NCBI RefSeq assembly: GCF_001191005.1
Contig: NZ_CP012201.1
Location: forward strand, 5,828,001 to 5,892,000
Direction of reading: 5' to 3'
Length of the DNA: 64,000 nucleotides
Origin: Massilia sp. NR 4-1
Lineage (GTDB): Bacteria > Pseudomonadota > Gammaproteobacteria > Burkholderiales > Burkholderiaceae_D
This document shows positions 50,207 through 59,720 of the stretch, piece after piece. Numbering within the stretch: the first letter of the stretch is position 1; each line of letters begins with the position of its first letter. The notes beneath the pieces were generated by a model. It saw nothing but the letters and a program-made list of their open reading frames with translations, did not search any database and had not been told where the DNA came from. The position numbers and the translations under genes were made by a program.

Positions 50207-51136
50207 ATGGATACCTTTATCCAACAAATTCTCAACGGCCTGGTGCTGGGCAGCATGTATGCGCTGGTCGCCCTCGGTTACACGATGGTTTATGGCGTAC
50301 TGAACTTGATCAACTTCGCCCATGGCGACGTGCTGATGATCGGCGCCATGATCGGCATGTCCATCCTGCATTTACTGGGCGTGTACGCGCCCGGCCTGCC
50401 GGGCTATGTCCAGCTGGCCATCGCCATCATCGGCGCCATCCCGGCCTGCATGCTGGTCAATATCCTGATCGAACGCATCGCCTACCGCCGCCTGCGCAAT
50501 GCACCGCGCCTGGCGCCGCTGATCACGGCCATCGGCGTCTCCATCCTGCTGCAGACCTTTGCCATGATGATCTGGAAGCGCAATCCGCTGCCCTTCCCGC
50601 AAGTGCTGCCGACCGAACCGATCATGATCGGCGGCGCCGTCATCAGCCAGACCCAGGTGTTGTTGCTGGTGCTGGCCACGCTGTCCATGGTCGGCCTGGT
50701 GCTGTTGGTCGAGAAAACACGCATGGGCCGCGCCATGCGCGCCGTGGCCGAAAACCCGCGCGTGGCCGGCCTGATGGGTGTGGATTCGAACAAGGTCATC
50801 GTCGCCACCTTCGCCATCGGCGCGGCGCTGGCCGGCGTGGCTGGCGTGATGTGGGGCGCCAACTACGCCACCATCCAGTACACCATGGGCACCGTGCCCG
50901 GCCTGAAAGCCTTCTCCGCCGCCGTGCTGGGCGGCATCGGCAATATCTACGGCGCCATGATCGGCGGCCTGGTGCTGGGCGTGATCGAAAGCCTGGGCGC
51001 CGGCTATATCGGCGAACTGACGGGCGGCTTCCTCGGCAGCCACTACCAGGACATCTTTGCCTTCGTGGTGCTGATCCTGGTGCTCACCGTGCGTCCTTCC
51101 GGCATCATGGGCGAGCGCGTCGCCGACCGCGCCTGA
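50207..51136 (+). CDS. livH: Branched-chain amino acid ABC transporter permease LivH
   Basis: 309-residue inner-membrane permease with ~8 helices. The typical ILNGLVLGSMYALVALGYTMVYGV start and FATGAALAGVAGVMWG-like and AVLGGIGNIYGAMIGGL segments are present. Imports Leu/Ile/Val or, in some clusters, other amides. First gene of livHMGF; AAGGGG precedes the ATG. A terminator-like hairpin lies 55 bp upstream. Confidence 0.95.
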   Translation: MDTFIQQILNGLVLGSMYALVALGYTMVYGVLNLINFAHGDVLMIGAMIGMSILHLLGVYAPGLPGYVQLAIAIIGAIPACMLVNILIERIAYRRLRNAPRLAPLITAIGVSILLQTFAMMIWKRNPLPFPQVLPTEPIMIGGAVISQTQVLLLVLATLSMVGLVLLVEKTRMGRAMRAVAENPRVAGLMGVDSNKVIVATFAIGAALAGVAGVMWGANYATIQYTMGTVPGLKAFSAAVLGGIGNIYGAMIGGLVLGVIESLGAGYIGELTGGFLGSHYQDIFAFVVLILVLTVRPSGIMGERVADRA

Positions 51137-51161
51137 GCGCAGAAAAACAAGAGGACACAAC

Positions 51162-52379
<1,218 letters not shown>

Positions 52380-52390
52380 GGATAGTAGAC

Positions 52391-53161
52391 ATGAGCAATG
52401 AAGTCATTCTGAATATCGCCGGCGTCAACAAACGCTTTGGCGGCCTGCAGGCGCTGACCGATGTCGGCATCAAGATCATGCGCGGCCAGATCTATGGCCT
52501 GATCGGTCCCAACGGCGCGGGCAAGACCACCTTCTTCAATGTGATCACCGGCCTGTACCAGCCCGACACCGGCACCTTCGAACTGGCGGGCAAACCGTAT
52601 TCGCCTTCGGCCCCGCATGCCGTGGCCAAGGCCGGCATTGCGCGCACCTTCCAGAACATCCGCCTGTTCGGCGAGATGACGGCGCTGGAAAACGTGATGG
52701 TGGGGCGCCATGTGCGTTCGCACCAGGGCGTGTTCGGCGCCATCTTCCGCCACAAGGCCGCGCGCGAAGAGGAGGCCTCGATCCGCCGCCGCGCGCAGGA
52801 GCTGCTGGACTTCGTCGGCATCGGCCAGTTCGCCAGCCGCACCGCCAAATACCTGTCGTACGGCGACCAGCGCCGCCTGGAAATCGCGCGCGCCCTGGCC
52901 ACCGACCCGCAGCTGCTGGCGCTGGACGAACCGGCGGCCGGCATGAACGCCACCGAAAAGCTGGCCTTGCGCGAGCTGCTGGTCAAGATCAAGGCCGAAG
53001 GCAAGACCGTGCTGCTGATCGAGCACGACGTCAAGCTGATGATGGGACTGTGCGACCGCATCACTGTGCTCGAATACGGCAAGCCGATCGCCGAAGGGCT
53101 GCCGGCGGAAATACAAAGCAATCAGGCCGTCATCGACGCCTATCTGGGAGGATCGCACTAA
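52391..53161 (+). CDS. livG: Branched-chain amino acid ABC transporter ATPase LivG
   Basis: 256-residue ATPase. Walker A GPNGAGKTTFF (~residue 38), signature LSYGDQRRLEIARAL (variant of LSGGQ), Walker B LLALDEPAAGMN, His switch in LIEHDVKLMMG. The start at 52391 is an internal ATG; a frame from 52376 overlaps livM. Stop and livF start overlap (TAATG). Confidence 0.95.
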   Translation: MSNEVILNIAGVNKRFGGLQALTDVGIKIMRGQIYGLIGPNGAGKTTFFNVITGLYQPDTGTFELAGKPYSPSAPHAVAKAGIARTFQNIRLFGEMTALENVMVGRHVRSHQGVFGAIFRHKAAREEEASIRRRAQELLDFVGIGQFASRTAKYLSYGDQRRLEIARALATDPQLLALDEPAAGMNATEKLALRELLVKIKAEGKTVLLIEHDVKLMMGLCDRITVLEYGKPIAEGLPAEIQSNQAVIDAYLGGSH

Positions 53162-53883
53162 TGGGTGCCAATGTTCTGAAAGTAGCGGGACTGAAGGTCG
53201 CGTATGGCGGCATCAAGGCAGTCAAAGGCATCGATCTGGAAGTGAACAAGGGCGAGCTGGTGACGCTGATCGGCGCCAACGGCGCCGGCAAGACCACCAC
53301 GCTGAAAGCCATCACCGGCACGCTGCCCGACTGCAAGGTCGAAGGCACGATCAGCTATATGGGCCAGTCGCTGAAAGGCAGCAAGTCCTTCCACCTGGTC
53401 GAAAAGAAGCTGGCTATGGTGCCGGAGGGACGCGGCGTCTTCACGCGCATGACCATCCACGAAAACCTGATGATGGGCGCCTACACCCGTGACGACAAGG
53501 CGGGCGTGGAGGCCGACATCGCCAAGTGGTACGACATCTTCCCGCGCCTGAAAGAGCGCTCGGCGCAGCTGGCCGGCACCCTGTCCGGCGGCGAACAGCA
53601 GATGCTGGCGATGGCGCGCGCGCTGATGTGCCATCCCGAGCTGCTGCTGCTCGACGAGCCGTCGATGGGCCTGTCGCCGATCATGGTCGACAAGATCTTC
53701 GAAGTGATCCGCAATGTATCGAAGGAAGGCATCACCATCCTGCTGGTCGAGCAGAACGCCAAGCTCGCGCTCGAAGCCGCCGACCGTGGCTACGTGATGG
53801 ACTCCGGCCAGATCACCATGACCGGCAACGCCGACGATATGCTGCACGACCCCCGCGTCAAAGCCGCCTACCTCGGCGAATAA
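53161..53883 (+). CDS. livF: Branched-chain amino acid ABC transporter ATPase LivF
   Basis: 240-residue ATPase. Walker A GANGAGKTTTL (~residue 38), signature LSGGEQQMLAMARAL, Walker B LLLLDEPSMGLSP, and His-loop variant LLVEQNA. Translationally coupled to livG by a 1-nt overlap. No livJ/livK substrate-binding gene follows; repeats D1 and D2 start directly after it. Confidence 0.95.
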   Translation: MGANVLKVAGLKVAYGGIKAVKGIDLEVNKGELVTLIGANGAGKTTTLKAITGTLPDCKVEGTISYMGQSLKGSKSFHLVEKKLAMVPEGRGVFTRMTIHENLMMGAYTRDDKAGVEADIAKWYDIFPRLKERSAQLAGTLSGGEQQMLAMARALMCHPELLLLDEPSMGLSPIMVDKIFEVIRNVSKEGITILLVEQNAKLALEAADRGYVMDSGQITMTGNADDMLHDPRVKAAYLGE

Positions 53884-53886
53884 ACC

Positions 53887-53950
53887 TTTGATCCAGCGCG
53901 AAAAATGTCCACCCTGGTGCCGGGCACTGGAGTCGGACATTCTTTGATCT
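53887..53950. repeat. Intergenic palindromic repeat, copy D1
   Basis: AATGTCC (53904-53910) and GGACATT (53935-53941) arms around CCTGGTGCCGGGCACTGG. It begins right after the livF stop. Centre shorter than copies A-C. Confidence 0.8.
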
Positions 53951-53957
53951 AAATCAG

Positions 53958-54017
53958 CACATATCCCACCCTGGTGCCTCGGCGGCCCCGCCTGACACCA
54001 AGGTGGGACATTTTTTG
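53958..54017. repeat. Intergenic palindromic repeat, copy D2
   Basis: Second copy in tandem: CCCACCCTGGTGCCTCGGCGG core and GGTGGGACATT arm, ending in TTTTTTGAT. Lies between livF and the convergent dehydratase gene. Confidence 0.8.
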
Positions 54018-54024
54018 ATTTTTA

Positions 54025-54999
54025 TTAAACGCCGTTGGCGAGCAGGGCGGCGAGGCGGGGGAGGTCGATGTTGCCGCCGCTGAGGATGATGCCGATGCGT
54101 TGTCCGCGCAGCTGTTCTTTCATCTTGCGCGCGGCGGCGTAGCCGAGGCAGCCGGTGGGTTCCACCACCAGCTTCATGCGGGCGGCGAAGAAGCGCATGG
54201 CGTCGACCAGCTCGGCATCGCTGGCGGTCAGAATGTCGGCCGCTTCGCGCAACACGATGGGGAAGGTGTAGTTGCCCATGTGCTGGGTCTGGGCGCCGTC
54301 GGCGATGGTTTGCGGCGTGTCGATGTGGACGATCTTCCCGCTGCGGAAGGATTGCTGGCCATCGTTGCCGGCTTCGGGTTCGACGCCGTAGACCTTGCAC
54401 TGTGGCGACAGCGCGCGTACCGCGAGCAGGCTGCCGGACATCAGGCCGCCGCCGCCCATCGGCGCGAACAGGGCGTCGAGTTGGCCCACTTCTTCGATCA
54501 GCTCCTTGGCGGCCGTGCCTTGGCCGGCGATGACGTCGGGATGGTCATAGGGCGGAATCAGGGTCATGCCATGTTTCTGCGCCAGGTCGCGGCCGATCTG
54601 CTCGCGGTCTTCCTTGTAGCGGTCGTAGATGATGACGGTGGCGCCGTAGCCGCGCGTGGCGGCGATCTTGGATTCGGGCGCGTCGTGCGGCATGATGATG
54701 GTGGCGGGGATGCCCAGTATCCTGGCCGCCAGGGCAATCGCTTGCGCGTGGTTGCCGGACGAGAAAGCCAGGACGCCGGCCTTGCGCTGCTGCGCGTCGA
54801 ATTTCGACAGGGCGTTGAAGCCGCCGCGGAATTTGAAGGCGCCCATGCGCTGCAGGTTTTCGCATTTGAAGAAGACTTCGGCGCCCAGTTCTTCGTTGAC
54901 GGTGCGCGAGGTCAGCACCGGGGTGCGGTGGGCATGGCCTTCGATGCGGCGCGCGGCCGCCGCGACATCGTCGTAAGTGGGCAGTATCAGTTCGCTCAT
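54025..54999 (-). CDS. PLP-dependent threonine/serine (or beta-hydroxyaspartate) dehydratase
   Basis: 324-residue fold-type II PLP enzyme. Schiff-base Lys56 is in GAFKFRGG; phosphate-binding SSGNHAQAIA and GGGGLMSG loops are complete. There is no C-terminal ACT domain, so it is a catabolic/racemase-like type rather than biosynthetic IlvA. It lies directly downstream of an ornithine-cyclodeaminase homologue and a YheO-type regulator. That pairing is also found in the beta-hydroxyaspartate pathway (BhcB plus BhcD), so a hydroxyaspartate dehydratase is a real possibility. Substrate remains inference. Confidence 0.85.
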   Translation of the reverse strand: MSELILPTYDDVAAAARRIEGHAHRTPVLTSRTVNEELGAEVFFKCENLQRMGAFKFRGGFNALSKFDAQQRKAGVLAFSSGNHAQAIALAARILGIPATIIMPHDAPESKIAATRGYGATVIIYDRYKEDREQIGRDLAQKHGMTLIPPYDHPDVIAGQGTAAKELIEEVGQLDALFAPMGGGGLMSGSLLAVRALSPQCKVYGVEPEAGNDGQQSFRSGKIVHIDTPQTIADGAQTQHMGNYTFPIVLREAADILTASDAELVDAMRFFAARMKLVVEPTGCLGYAAARKMKEQLRGQRIGIILSGGNIDLPRLAALLANGV

Positions 55000-55014
55000 T
55001 GCTTTCCTTTCGTT

Positions 55015-55983
55015 TTACCAGGGCCAGGCGATGCTGCTGCCCGCGCCTTCCGTTACGGCGCGCCGGTACAGCATGCGCGCCACCGTCAAGTCTTGCAGGG
55101 CAAGGCCTGTCATATCAAAAACCGTGATGCTGTCTTGCGCCGGACGCTGGCCGCCTTGCGCCAGCAGCGCGCCGATTTCTTCGGCCGGCAACGTGGGCGC
55201 CCATTGCAGCTCGCCCACTTGCCGCGCCTGCGCCAGGTCGTCGGCCCAGAGATGGGCGCGTTCCAGCAGGCCTGGCGGCAGCTCGCGCTTGCCGCGCGTG
55301 TCGGCGCCGACGGCGTTCAGGTGCGTGCCTGGCTGCACCGCATCGGCGGCAAACAAAGGGGTTTTGCTTGGCGTGGTGGTGATGACGATGTCGCTGTCCG
55401 CCACGGCCGCATCGGCGCTGATGCCGGGCGCGATATCGCAGCGCTGCGCGAATGCGGCTTCGAAGGCGCTGTCGCGGCGCGCGCCGGAAGCGAGGTAGCG
55501 CACCTGGCGCAGGCCGGGCAGGGCGCGCAGCGCGTAGTCGAGCTGGGCGCGCGCCTGCACGCCGGTGCCGAAGAGGCACAGGCGGCTGGCGCCGGCGCGG
55601 GCCAGCGCCTGCAGGCCCAAGGCCCCCGCCGCCGCGGTGCGCTCGGTGGTGATGGCGTTGCCGTCGATGAGGCATTGCGGCCGGCCCGTGGCGGGATCGT
55701 GCAGCAGGATGGTGGCCTGGTGCGCGTCGCCACCCACGCCGCGGTTGGCGGGCCAGAAGCCGGCCGCCTTGTAACCGAGCAGGCCTTGCGCCGCCACGTC
55801 CCCGGCCTTGATGCCGAAGATGGCGCCGCCCGGCAGCGCTTCGCGCACCAGGGGGAAGATGCGGCCGGCGCGCTGCTGATGCAACAGGAAGGCTTCGCGC
55901 ACCGCGTCCAGTACGGCGCCGGGATGCAGCAGGGCGGCGACCTGGTCGCGGTCGAGCAGGAGCAGGCGGGCGTTATTTCGCAT
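55015..55983 (-). CDS. Ornithine cyclodeaminase/mu-crystallin family protein
   Basis: 322-residue NAD-dependent enzyme. The nucleotide loop is CLFGTGVQARAQLDYA (~residues 135-150); N-terminal LLLLDRDQVAALL and GxKAGDVAAQGLLGYKA segments match the family. Members include ornithine cyclodeaminase, pyrroline-2-carboxylate reductase and iminosuccinate reductase (BhcD). It overlaps the regulator by 11 nt and precedes the dehydratase by 15 bp, which fits reduction of an imine released by the dehydratase. Which imine is unknown. Confidence 0.85.
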   Translation of the reverse strand: MRNNARLLLLDRDQVAALLHPGAVLDAVREAFLLHQQRAGRIFPLVREALPGGAIFGIKAGDVAAQGLLGYKAAGFWPANRGVGGDAHQATILLHDPATGRPQCLIDGNAITTERTAAAGALGLQALARAGASRLCLFGTGVQARAQLDYALRALPGLRQVRYLASGARRDSAFEAAFAQRCDIAPGISADAAVADSDIVITTTPSKTPLFAADAVQPGTHLNAVGADTRGKRELPPGLLERAHLWADDLAQARQVGELQWAPTLPAEEIGALLAQGGQRPAQDSITVFDMTGLALQDLTVARMLYRRAVTEGAGSSIAWPW

Positions 55984-56596
55984 AGTTGTACACCGTGGCG
56001 CGTGAGACGCCCAGATGCTGGGCGATGATTTCCATGGCGCGCCGCAGATCGAGCAGGCCCGCGCTTTTCAGTTCGCGCAGCAGGTTGCGGCGTTCGTCGG
56101 CCTTGAGGGCGCGTGGCGTGGTGGCCAGGCGCGCGGCAAACTGGTCGATGCGGGCGCGGATGGCGTCGGCGCCGGCCGGGTCCAGGCTTTCCTGGATGGC
56201 GGCGTTGGCGTCCACGCTGCCGAACTGGCCGAGCAGGCTATGCAGGCTGCGGAACAGGCTCAGGTCGACGTTCATGCACAGGGCGGCGACGTAGTTGCCT
56301 TCATCGTCCTTGATGCCGATCGAGGTGCTTTTGGCTTGCCGTCCATCGGGGAAGTGGTTGGGGTAGTTGGCCAGTACTTGCGGATAGGCGGGATCGGCGA
56401 TGCGCGCCAGACCCAGCTCGGTGGCCGGGTCGCCGGGCTGGCGGCCCGACAGATTGTTATGGATGGCCAGCACCGTGCTGTGCGGGTCGCGCAGATCGTG
56501 CAGCACCACTTCGCAGAACGGGGCCAGGGTCTGGCCCAGGCCGGCGGCGATGTGCTGCAGTTGTGCGATCAGGTGGTCGTGGTCTTTGCTTTGCAT
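55973..56596 (-). CDS. YheO/DauR-type PAS-HTH transcriptional regulator
   Basis: 207-residue regulator with an N-terminal PAS-like (YheO) domain (~residues 10-120, LIAQLQHIAAGLGQTLAPFCEVVLHDLRDPHSTVLAIHNN) and a C-terminal HTH (~150-205, LLDLRRAMEIIAQHLGVSRATVYNY). The DauR relative represses D-arginine catabolism in Pseudomonas. Here it is first in a likely operon with the OCD-like and dehydratase genes, suggesting it senses their substrate or product. Divergent from the GH18 gene. Confidence 0.88.
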   Translation of the reverse strand: MQSKDHDHLIAQLQHIAAGLGQTLAPFCEVVLHDLRDPHSTVLAIHNNLSGRQPGDPATELGLARIADPAYPQVLANYPNHFPDGRQAKSTSIGIKDDEGNYVAALCMNVDLSLFRSLHSLLGQFGSVDANAAIQESLDPAGADAIRARIDQFAARLATTPRALKADERRNLLRELKSAGLLDLRRAMEIIAQHLGVSRATVYNYAK

Positions 56597-56632
56597 TTTT
56601 ACAGATTATCTTATTTTGGATTAAATGTAAAC

Positions 56633-56660
56633 TTGCAATCGGTTTGGTGTGATTTAATAT
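56633..56660 (+). promoter_or_regulatory. Weak promoter candidate for the GH18 gene
   Basis: TTGCAA (56633-56638), 16-bp spacer, TAATAT (56655-56660). Both boxes match 4 of 6. An AATATTGC direct repeat lies at the -10 and again at ~56671. Confidence 0.35.
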
Positions 56661-56712
56661 TGCCGTAAGGAAATATTGCTAAGGTGGGCCTTTTACCACT
56701 CAGGGAATGACT

Positions 56713-57795
56713 ATGCAAAGCAAGATGATCTTTTCGGCCACGGTGCTGGCTGCGCTGCTGGCCGGCTGCGGCGGCGGCAATGCGCCGGCCGGCGATAACG
56801 CGGGCGCGGAACGGGCGCGCAGCGCAGCCGCCCCACAGCGCGCGGCGCCGGCCAAGATGGTGCTGGCCTACTACTCCGGCTATGCCAATAACTACAAGGC
56901 CCTGACCACGCACTACGCCAACTTCAATGCCGTCGCGATCGACTACTGGAACATCACGGCCGAGGGCGTGGTGGTGGGCAATGGCGATCCGGCGCCGTCG
57001 AACGCGATTGCCTTCCTGAAGTCGAAAAAGATCCCGATTTACGGCTGCATCTCGAATGTGGATGGCGATTGGAGCCAGGCCATCGCGCACGGCGTGACCG
57101 GCACCTTCCGCAAGACGGCCATTGCCAATCTGCTGGCTTTCGCCAAGAAGAACGGCTTTGCCGGCATCAATATCGACTTCGAGAACGTCAATAAGGATGA
57201 CCGCGCCAACCTGAGCGCCTTCACCGCCGAACTGGGCGCCGTCCTGCATGCGAACGGCCTGAAGCTGATCATCAGCGTGCCGGCTTTCTCGGCCGCCGAC
57301 GAGAATCACGAGTACAACCAGGCTTTCGATCTGGCCGCTCTCGGCCGCGCCGTCGACTACCTCCAGATCATGAGCTACGACCAGGCCATTCCGGCCTGGG
57401 ATCCCGGCCCGGTCGCCAGTTCCGGCTGGATGGAGGATGCGCTCGACTATGCCGTCGCCAAAGCGCCTGCCGAGCGCATCCTGAACGGCCTGCCGGCCTA
57501 TGGTTACGACTGGATTGCGGCCGGCAATGGCAAGCAAGTGTTCTGGAACGCTATCCCCGGCATGCTGAAGCAGTATGGCGTCACGCCGCGTTACGACATC
57601 GGCAGCAACTCCCTGACCTTCAACTACACCGCCACCGACGGCCAGCAGCACACGGTGTGGACGGAAAACGCGCAGAGCATCACGCTGAAAGCCGGCCTGG
57701 TCAACGCCTATGGCCTGGGCGGCACCTCGGTCTACGCGCTGGGCATGGAGGACGCCAGCTTCTGGAAAGCCGTGCAAGCCGGCCTGCAAAAATAA
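56713..57795 (+). CDS. GH18 (YaaH-like) glycosidase lipoprotein
   Basis: 360-residue lipoprotein (LAALLAGC, Cys19) with a GH18 TIM barrel. The catalytic strand reads GINIDFENV (Asp155, Glu157), the variant found in SleL/YaaH-type N-acetylglucosaminidases rather than the DGIDIDWE of chitinases. YxxxLxYYSGYANN and IMSYDQAIPAWDPGP are also family-like. Substrate could be peptidoglycan or chitin. The ATG at 56713 is preferred over 56707 because AGGG lies at proper spacing from it. Confidence 0.85.
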   Translation: MQSKMIFSATVLAALLAGCGGGNAPAGDNAGAERARSAAAPQRAAPAKMVLAYYSGYANNYKALTTHYANFNAVAIDYWNITAEGVVVGNGDPAPSNAIAFLKSKKIPIYGCISNVDGDWSQAIAHGVTGTFRKTAIANLLAFAKKNGFAGINIDFENVNKDDRANLSAFTAELGAVLHANGLKLIISVPAFSAADENHEYNQAFDLAALGRAVDYLQIMSYDQAIPAWDPGPVASSGWMEDALDYAVAKAPAERILNGLPAYGYDWIAAGNGKQVFWNAIPGMLKQYGVTPRYDIGSNSLTFNYTATDGQQHTVWTENAQSITLKAGLVNAYGLGGTSVYALGMEDASFWKAVQAGLQK

Positions 57796-57811
57796 GCCGG
57801 GACGAAAAAAA

Positions 57812-57832
57812 GCCCCGGGATGGACCCGGGGC
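57812..57832 (-). terminator. Intrinsic terminator of the phasin gene
   Basis: GCCCCGGG stem with loop, followed on the minus strand by a run of T. It lies 82 bp past the phasin stop; plus-strand transcription lacks the U-tract. Confidence 0.8.
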
Positions 57833-57913
57833 AGAAGAAAGCATCCGCTGGAGAGGAAACCACGGATGCCGAGGAGACCTTTGTACAGCGGGGAGGCCCG
57901 ATGGCCTTCCGAA

Positions 57914-58489
57914 TTAAGCTTGCTTTTTGACGGCGGCAGCCGGTGCAGCCTTGGCGGCGGCGGCGGTGAACTGGTTCACGGCGGCGCTCAGGTTGGCTTC
58001 CACGGTTTCGGCGGCTTGCTTGGCGGTTTTGGTGAATTGCTCGTAGCCGGCGTGGGCGCTGCCCAGGGCCGATTTGAACAGGGCCACGGCGTTTTCGGTG
58101 CCGGCTGGGGCGTTTTTGCTCACTTCTTCCACCAGCGAGATCACTTTGCGGTTGGTTTCGGCGATCTGGGTTTCAGCGGCTTTGCTGAATTCAGCTTGGG
58201 TGCCGGAAGCGATCGAGGCCAGGTGACGGCCGTAGGCGATGGCTTTTTCAGCGGTCGGCTGGGCCTGAGCAGCGGTCAGCGAGAAGAATTCCTGCGGGTC
58301 TTTGGCAGCCAGCAGTTGCTTGGCGGTGACGGCGGACTCTTCCAGCGAGGCTTTGGCGGCGGTCAGGTTCAGGTCGACAAACTTCTCAACGCCTTCGAAG
58401 GCTTTGTTGGTCAGCGAGGAAAAGATGGCGAACTGGCTCTCGAAATTGGCCTTGGTCGCATTGGAAAATTGCTCAGGAATCGAAAACAT
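57914..58489 (-). CDS. Phasin family protein
   Basis: 191-residue phasin, a protein that coats polyhydroxyalkanoate granules. Amphipathic helical N-terminus (FSNATKANFESQFAIFSSLTNKAFEGVEKFVDLNLTAAKASLEES) and Ala/Lys-rich C-terminal tail (AAAAKAAPAAAVKKQA), low in Cys and Trp. Monocistronic, with GGAGAG before the ATG, promoter TTGACA/TAAAAT at 58606-58633 and two TGC-N3-GCA sites that may bind PhaR. Implies that the organism stores PHA. Confidence 0.92.
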   Translation of the reverse strand: MFSIPEQFSNATKANFESQFAIFSSLTNKAFEGVEKFVDLNLTAAKASLEESAVTAKQLLAAKDPQEFFSLTAAQAQPTAEKAIAYGRHLASIASGTQAEFSKAAETQIAETNRKVISLVEEVSKNAPAGTENAVALFKSALGSAHAGYEQFTKTAKQAAETVEANLSAAVNQFTAAAAKAAPAAAVKKQA

Positions 58490-58587
58490 TTAACTCTCCA
58501 GTAAGTAAATAGTCGTTGATTGAATACGCTGTTTGCTACCTGTGATGAAGCAGTAAAACGATTTTTCAGGGGCCGAACAACAAATTG

Positions 58588-58596
58588 TGCAACGCA
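58588..58596. promoter_or_regulatory. Putative PhaR operator 1
   Basis: TGC-AAC-GCA, just downstream of the phasin -10, overlapping the predicted transcription start (~58599). Fits the TGC-N3-4-GCA core reported for PhaR sites. Confidence 0.5.
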
Positions 58597-58605
58597 ACAA
58601 ACCCA

Positions 58606-58633
58606 ATTTTACGGAACTTGAAAAAGATGTCAA
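58606..58633 (-). promoter_or_regulatory. Phasin promoter
   Basis: Minus strand: TTGACA (58628-58633), 16-bp spacer, TAAAAT (58606-58611). Lies between the two TGC-N3-GCA elements. Confidence 0.75.
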
Positions 58634-58641
58634 GGAATATT

Positions 58642-58656
58642 TTGTGCGTTGCACAA
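58642..58656. promoter_or_regulatory. Putative PhaR operator 2
   Basis: TTGTGC-GTT-GCACAA, perfect 6-bp arms, upstream of the -35. Shares the 12-bp motif TGCGTTGCACAA with operator 1 in inverse orientation. Confidence 0.55.
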
Positions 58657-58800
58657 GGGCATTAAATACTTGTTGTTACAGGGTTTTTTCTTGCTAGCAC
58701 CGGGTATGAGTCAGGGAAAAATGCAGCGCCGCAGCGAAGCGGGGGAGGGCGGACGCCGCCGTGTTAGACTGCCTGTCCTGTTTTCAGTTTGCTAGCTGCC

Positions 58801-59703
58801 ATGTCCGATACTTCTACAGCCAGCCCCGCCCCGGCTTTGCTCTCGCCGGTGCCGCTGTTTTTCGTCTTTCTGTGGAGTACGGGTTTCATTGTGGCCAAGT
58901 ATGGTTTGCCCTACGCGCCGCCGCTGACTTTCCTGCTGCTGCGTTTTCTCGGCGTGCTGGCGATCCTGGCGCCCGCCATCGTGCTGCTGAAAGCACCCTG
59001 GCCGCGGGGCAAGGTGGGGCATATCGCCGTGGCCGGCATCCTGGTGCAGGCCGGTTATCTGAGCGGGGTGTGGTGTGCGATCAAGCTGGGCATGCCGGCC
59101 GGTTTGTCGGCCCTGATCGTCGGCATGCAGCCGATCCTGACCGCTTTTGCCGCGCCGCTGCTGGGCGAGCAAGTGCGGCCGCGCCAGTGGCTGGGCCTGG
59201 TTTTCGGCCTGGCGGGCGTCGGCCTGGTGGTGGCGGCCAAGATCACGCTGGTCGGCCTCAGTTGGCAGAGCCTGGCCCTGTGCGTGGGCGCGCTGCTGGC
59301 GATGACGGCCGGCACGCTCTACCAAAAACATTTTTGCCCGCGCTTTGACTTGCGCAGCGGCACGGTGATCCAGTTTGCGGCCTCGTTCGTGGTGGTGCTG
59401 CCCTTTGCCGTGGCCTTCGAAGGCCTGGGCTGGGATTTTGCCGTGGTGCAGTGGACGCCGCAATTCTTCGGCGCCTGGGCCTGGTCGGTGCTGGCCCTGT
59501 CGATCGGCGCCATCTTCCTGCTGTTCGCCCTGATCCGCCGCAGCGACGCCACCCAGGTTTCCAGTCTGATGTACCTGACCCCGCCCACCACCGCCCTGAT
59601 GGCCTGGCTGCTGTTCGGCGAAGCCTTCAATCTGCTCGGCCTGGCCGGCATGGCGCTGGCCGTGCTGGGCGTGGTCTTCGTTGTGCGTCCATCCAAAAAC
59701 TAG
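58801..59703 (+). CDS. EamA/DMT superfamily transporter
   Basis: 300-residue inner-membrane transporter with ten predicted helices in two EamA repeats (LFFVFLWSTGFIVAKYGLPYAPP...LLLRFLGVL; GTLYQKHFCPRFDLRSG...PPTTALMAWLLFGEAFNLLG). Substrate unknown; relatives move amino acids, drugs or metabolites. The ATG at 58801 is preferred over a TTG at 58789. 17 bp upstream of the nitroreductase gene, so possibly co-transcribed. Confidence 0.9.
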   Translation: MSDTSTASPAPALLSPVPLFFVFLWSTGFIVAKYGLPYAPPLTFLLLRFLGVLAILAPAIVLLKAPWPRGKVGHIAVAGILVQAGYLSGVWCAIKLGMPAGLSALIVGMQPILTAFAAPLLGEQVRPRQWLGLVFGLAGVGLVVAAKITLVGLSWQSLALCVGALLAMTAGTLYQKHFCPRFDLRSGTVIQFAASFVVVLPFAVAFEGLGWDFAVVQWTPQFFGAWAWSVLALSIGAIFLLFALIRRSDATQVSSLMYLTPPTTALMAWLLFGEAFNLLGLAGMALAVLGVVFVVRPSKN

Positions 59704-59720
59704 CCCATGAGTATGCCAGC

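Noticed and set aside
53887..54017. Possible CRISPR-like array
   Set aside because: The two units are palindromic and similar to copies at other intergenic sites; no regular spacers or cas genes.
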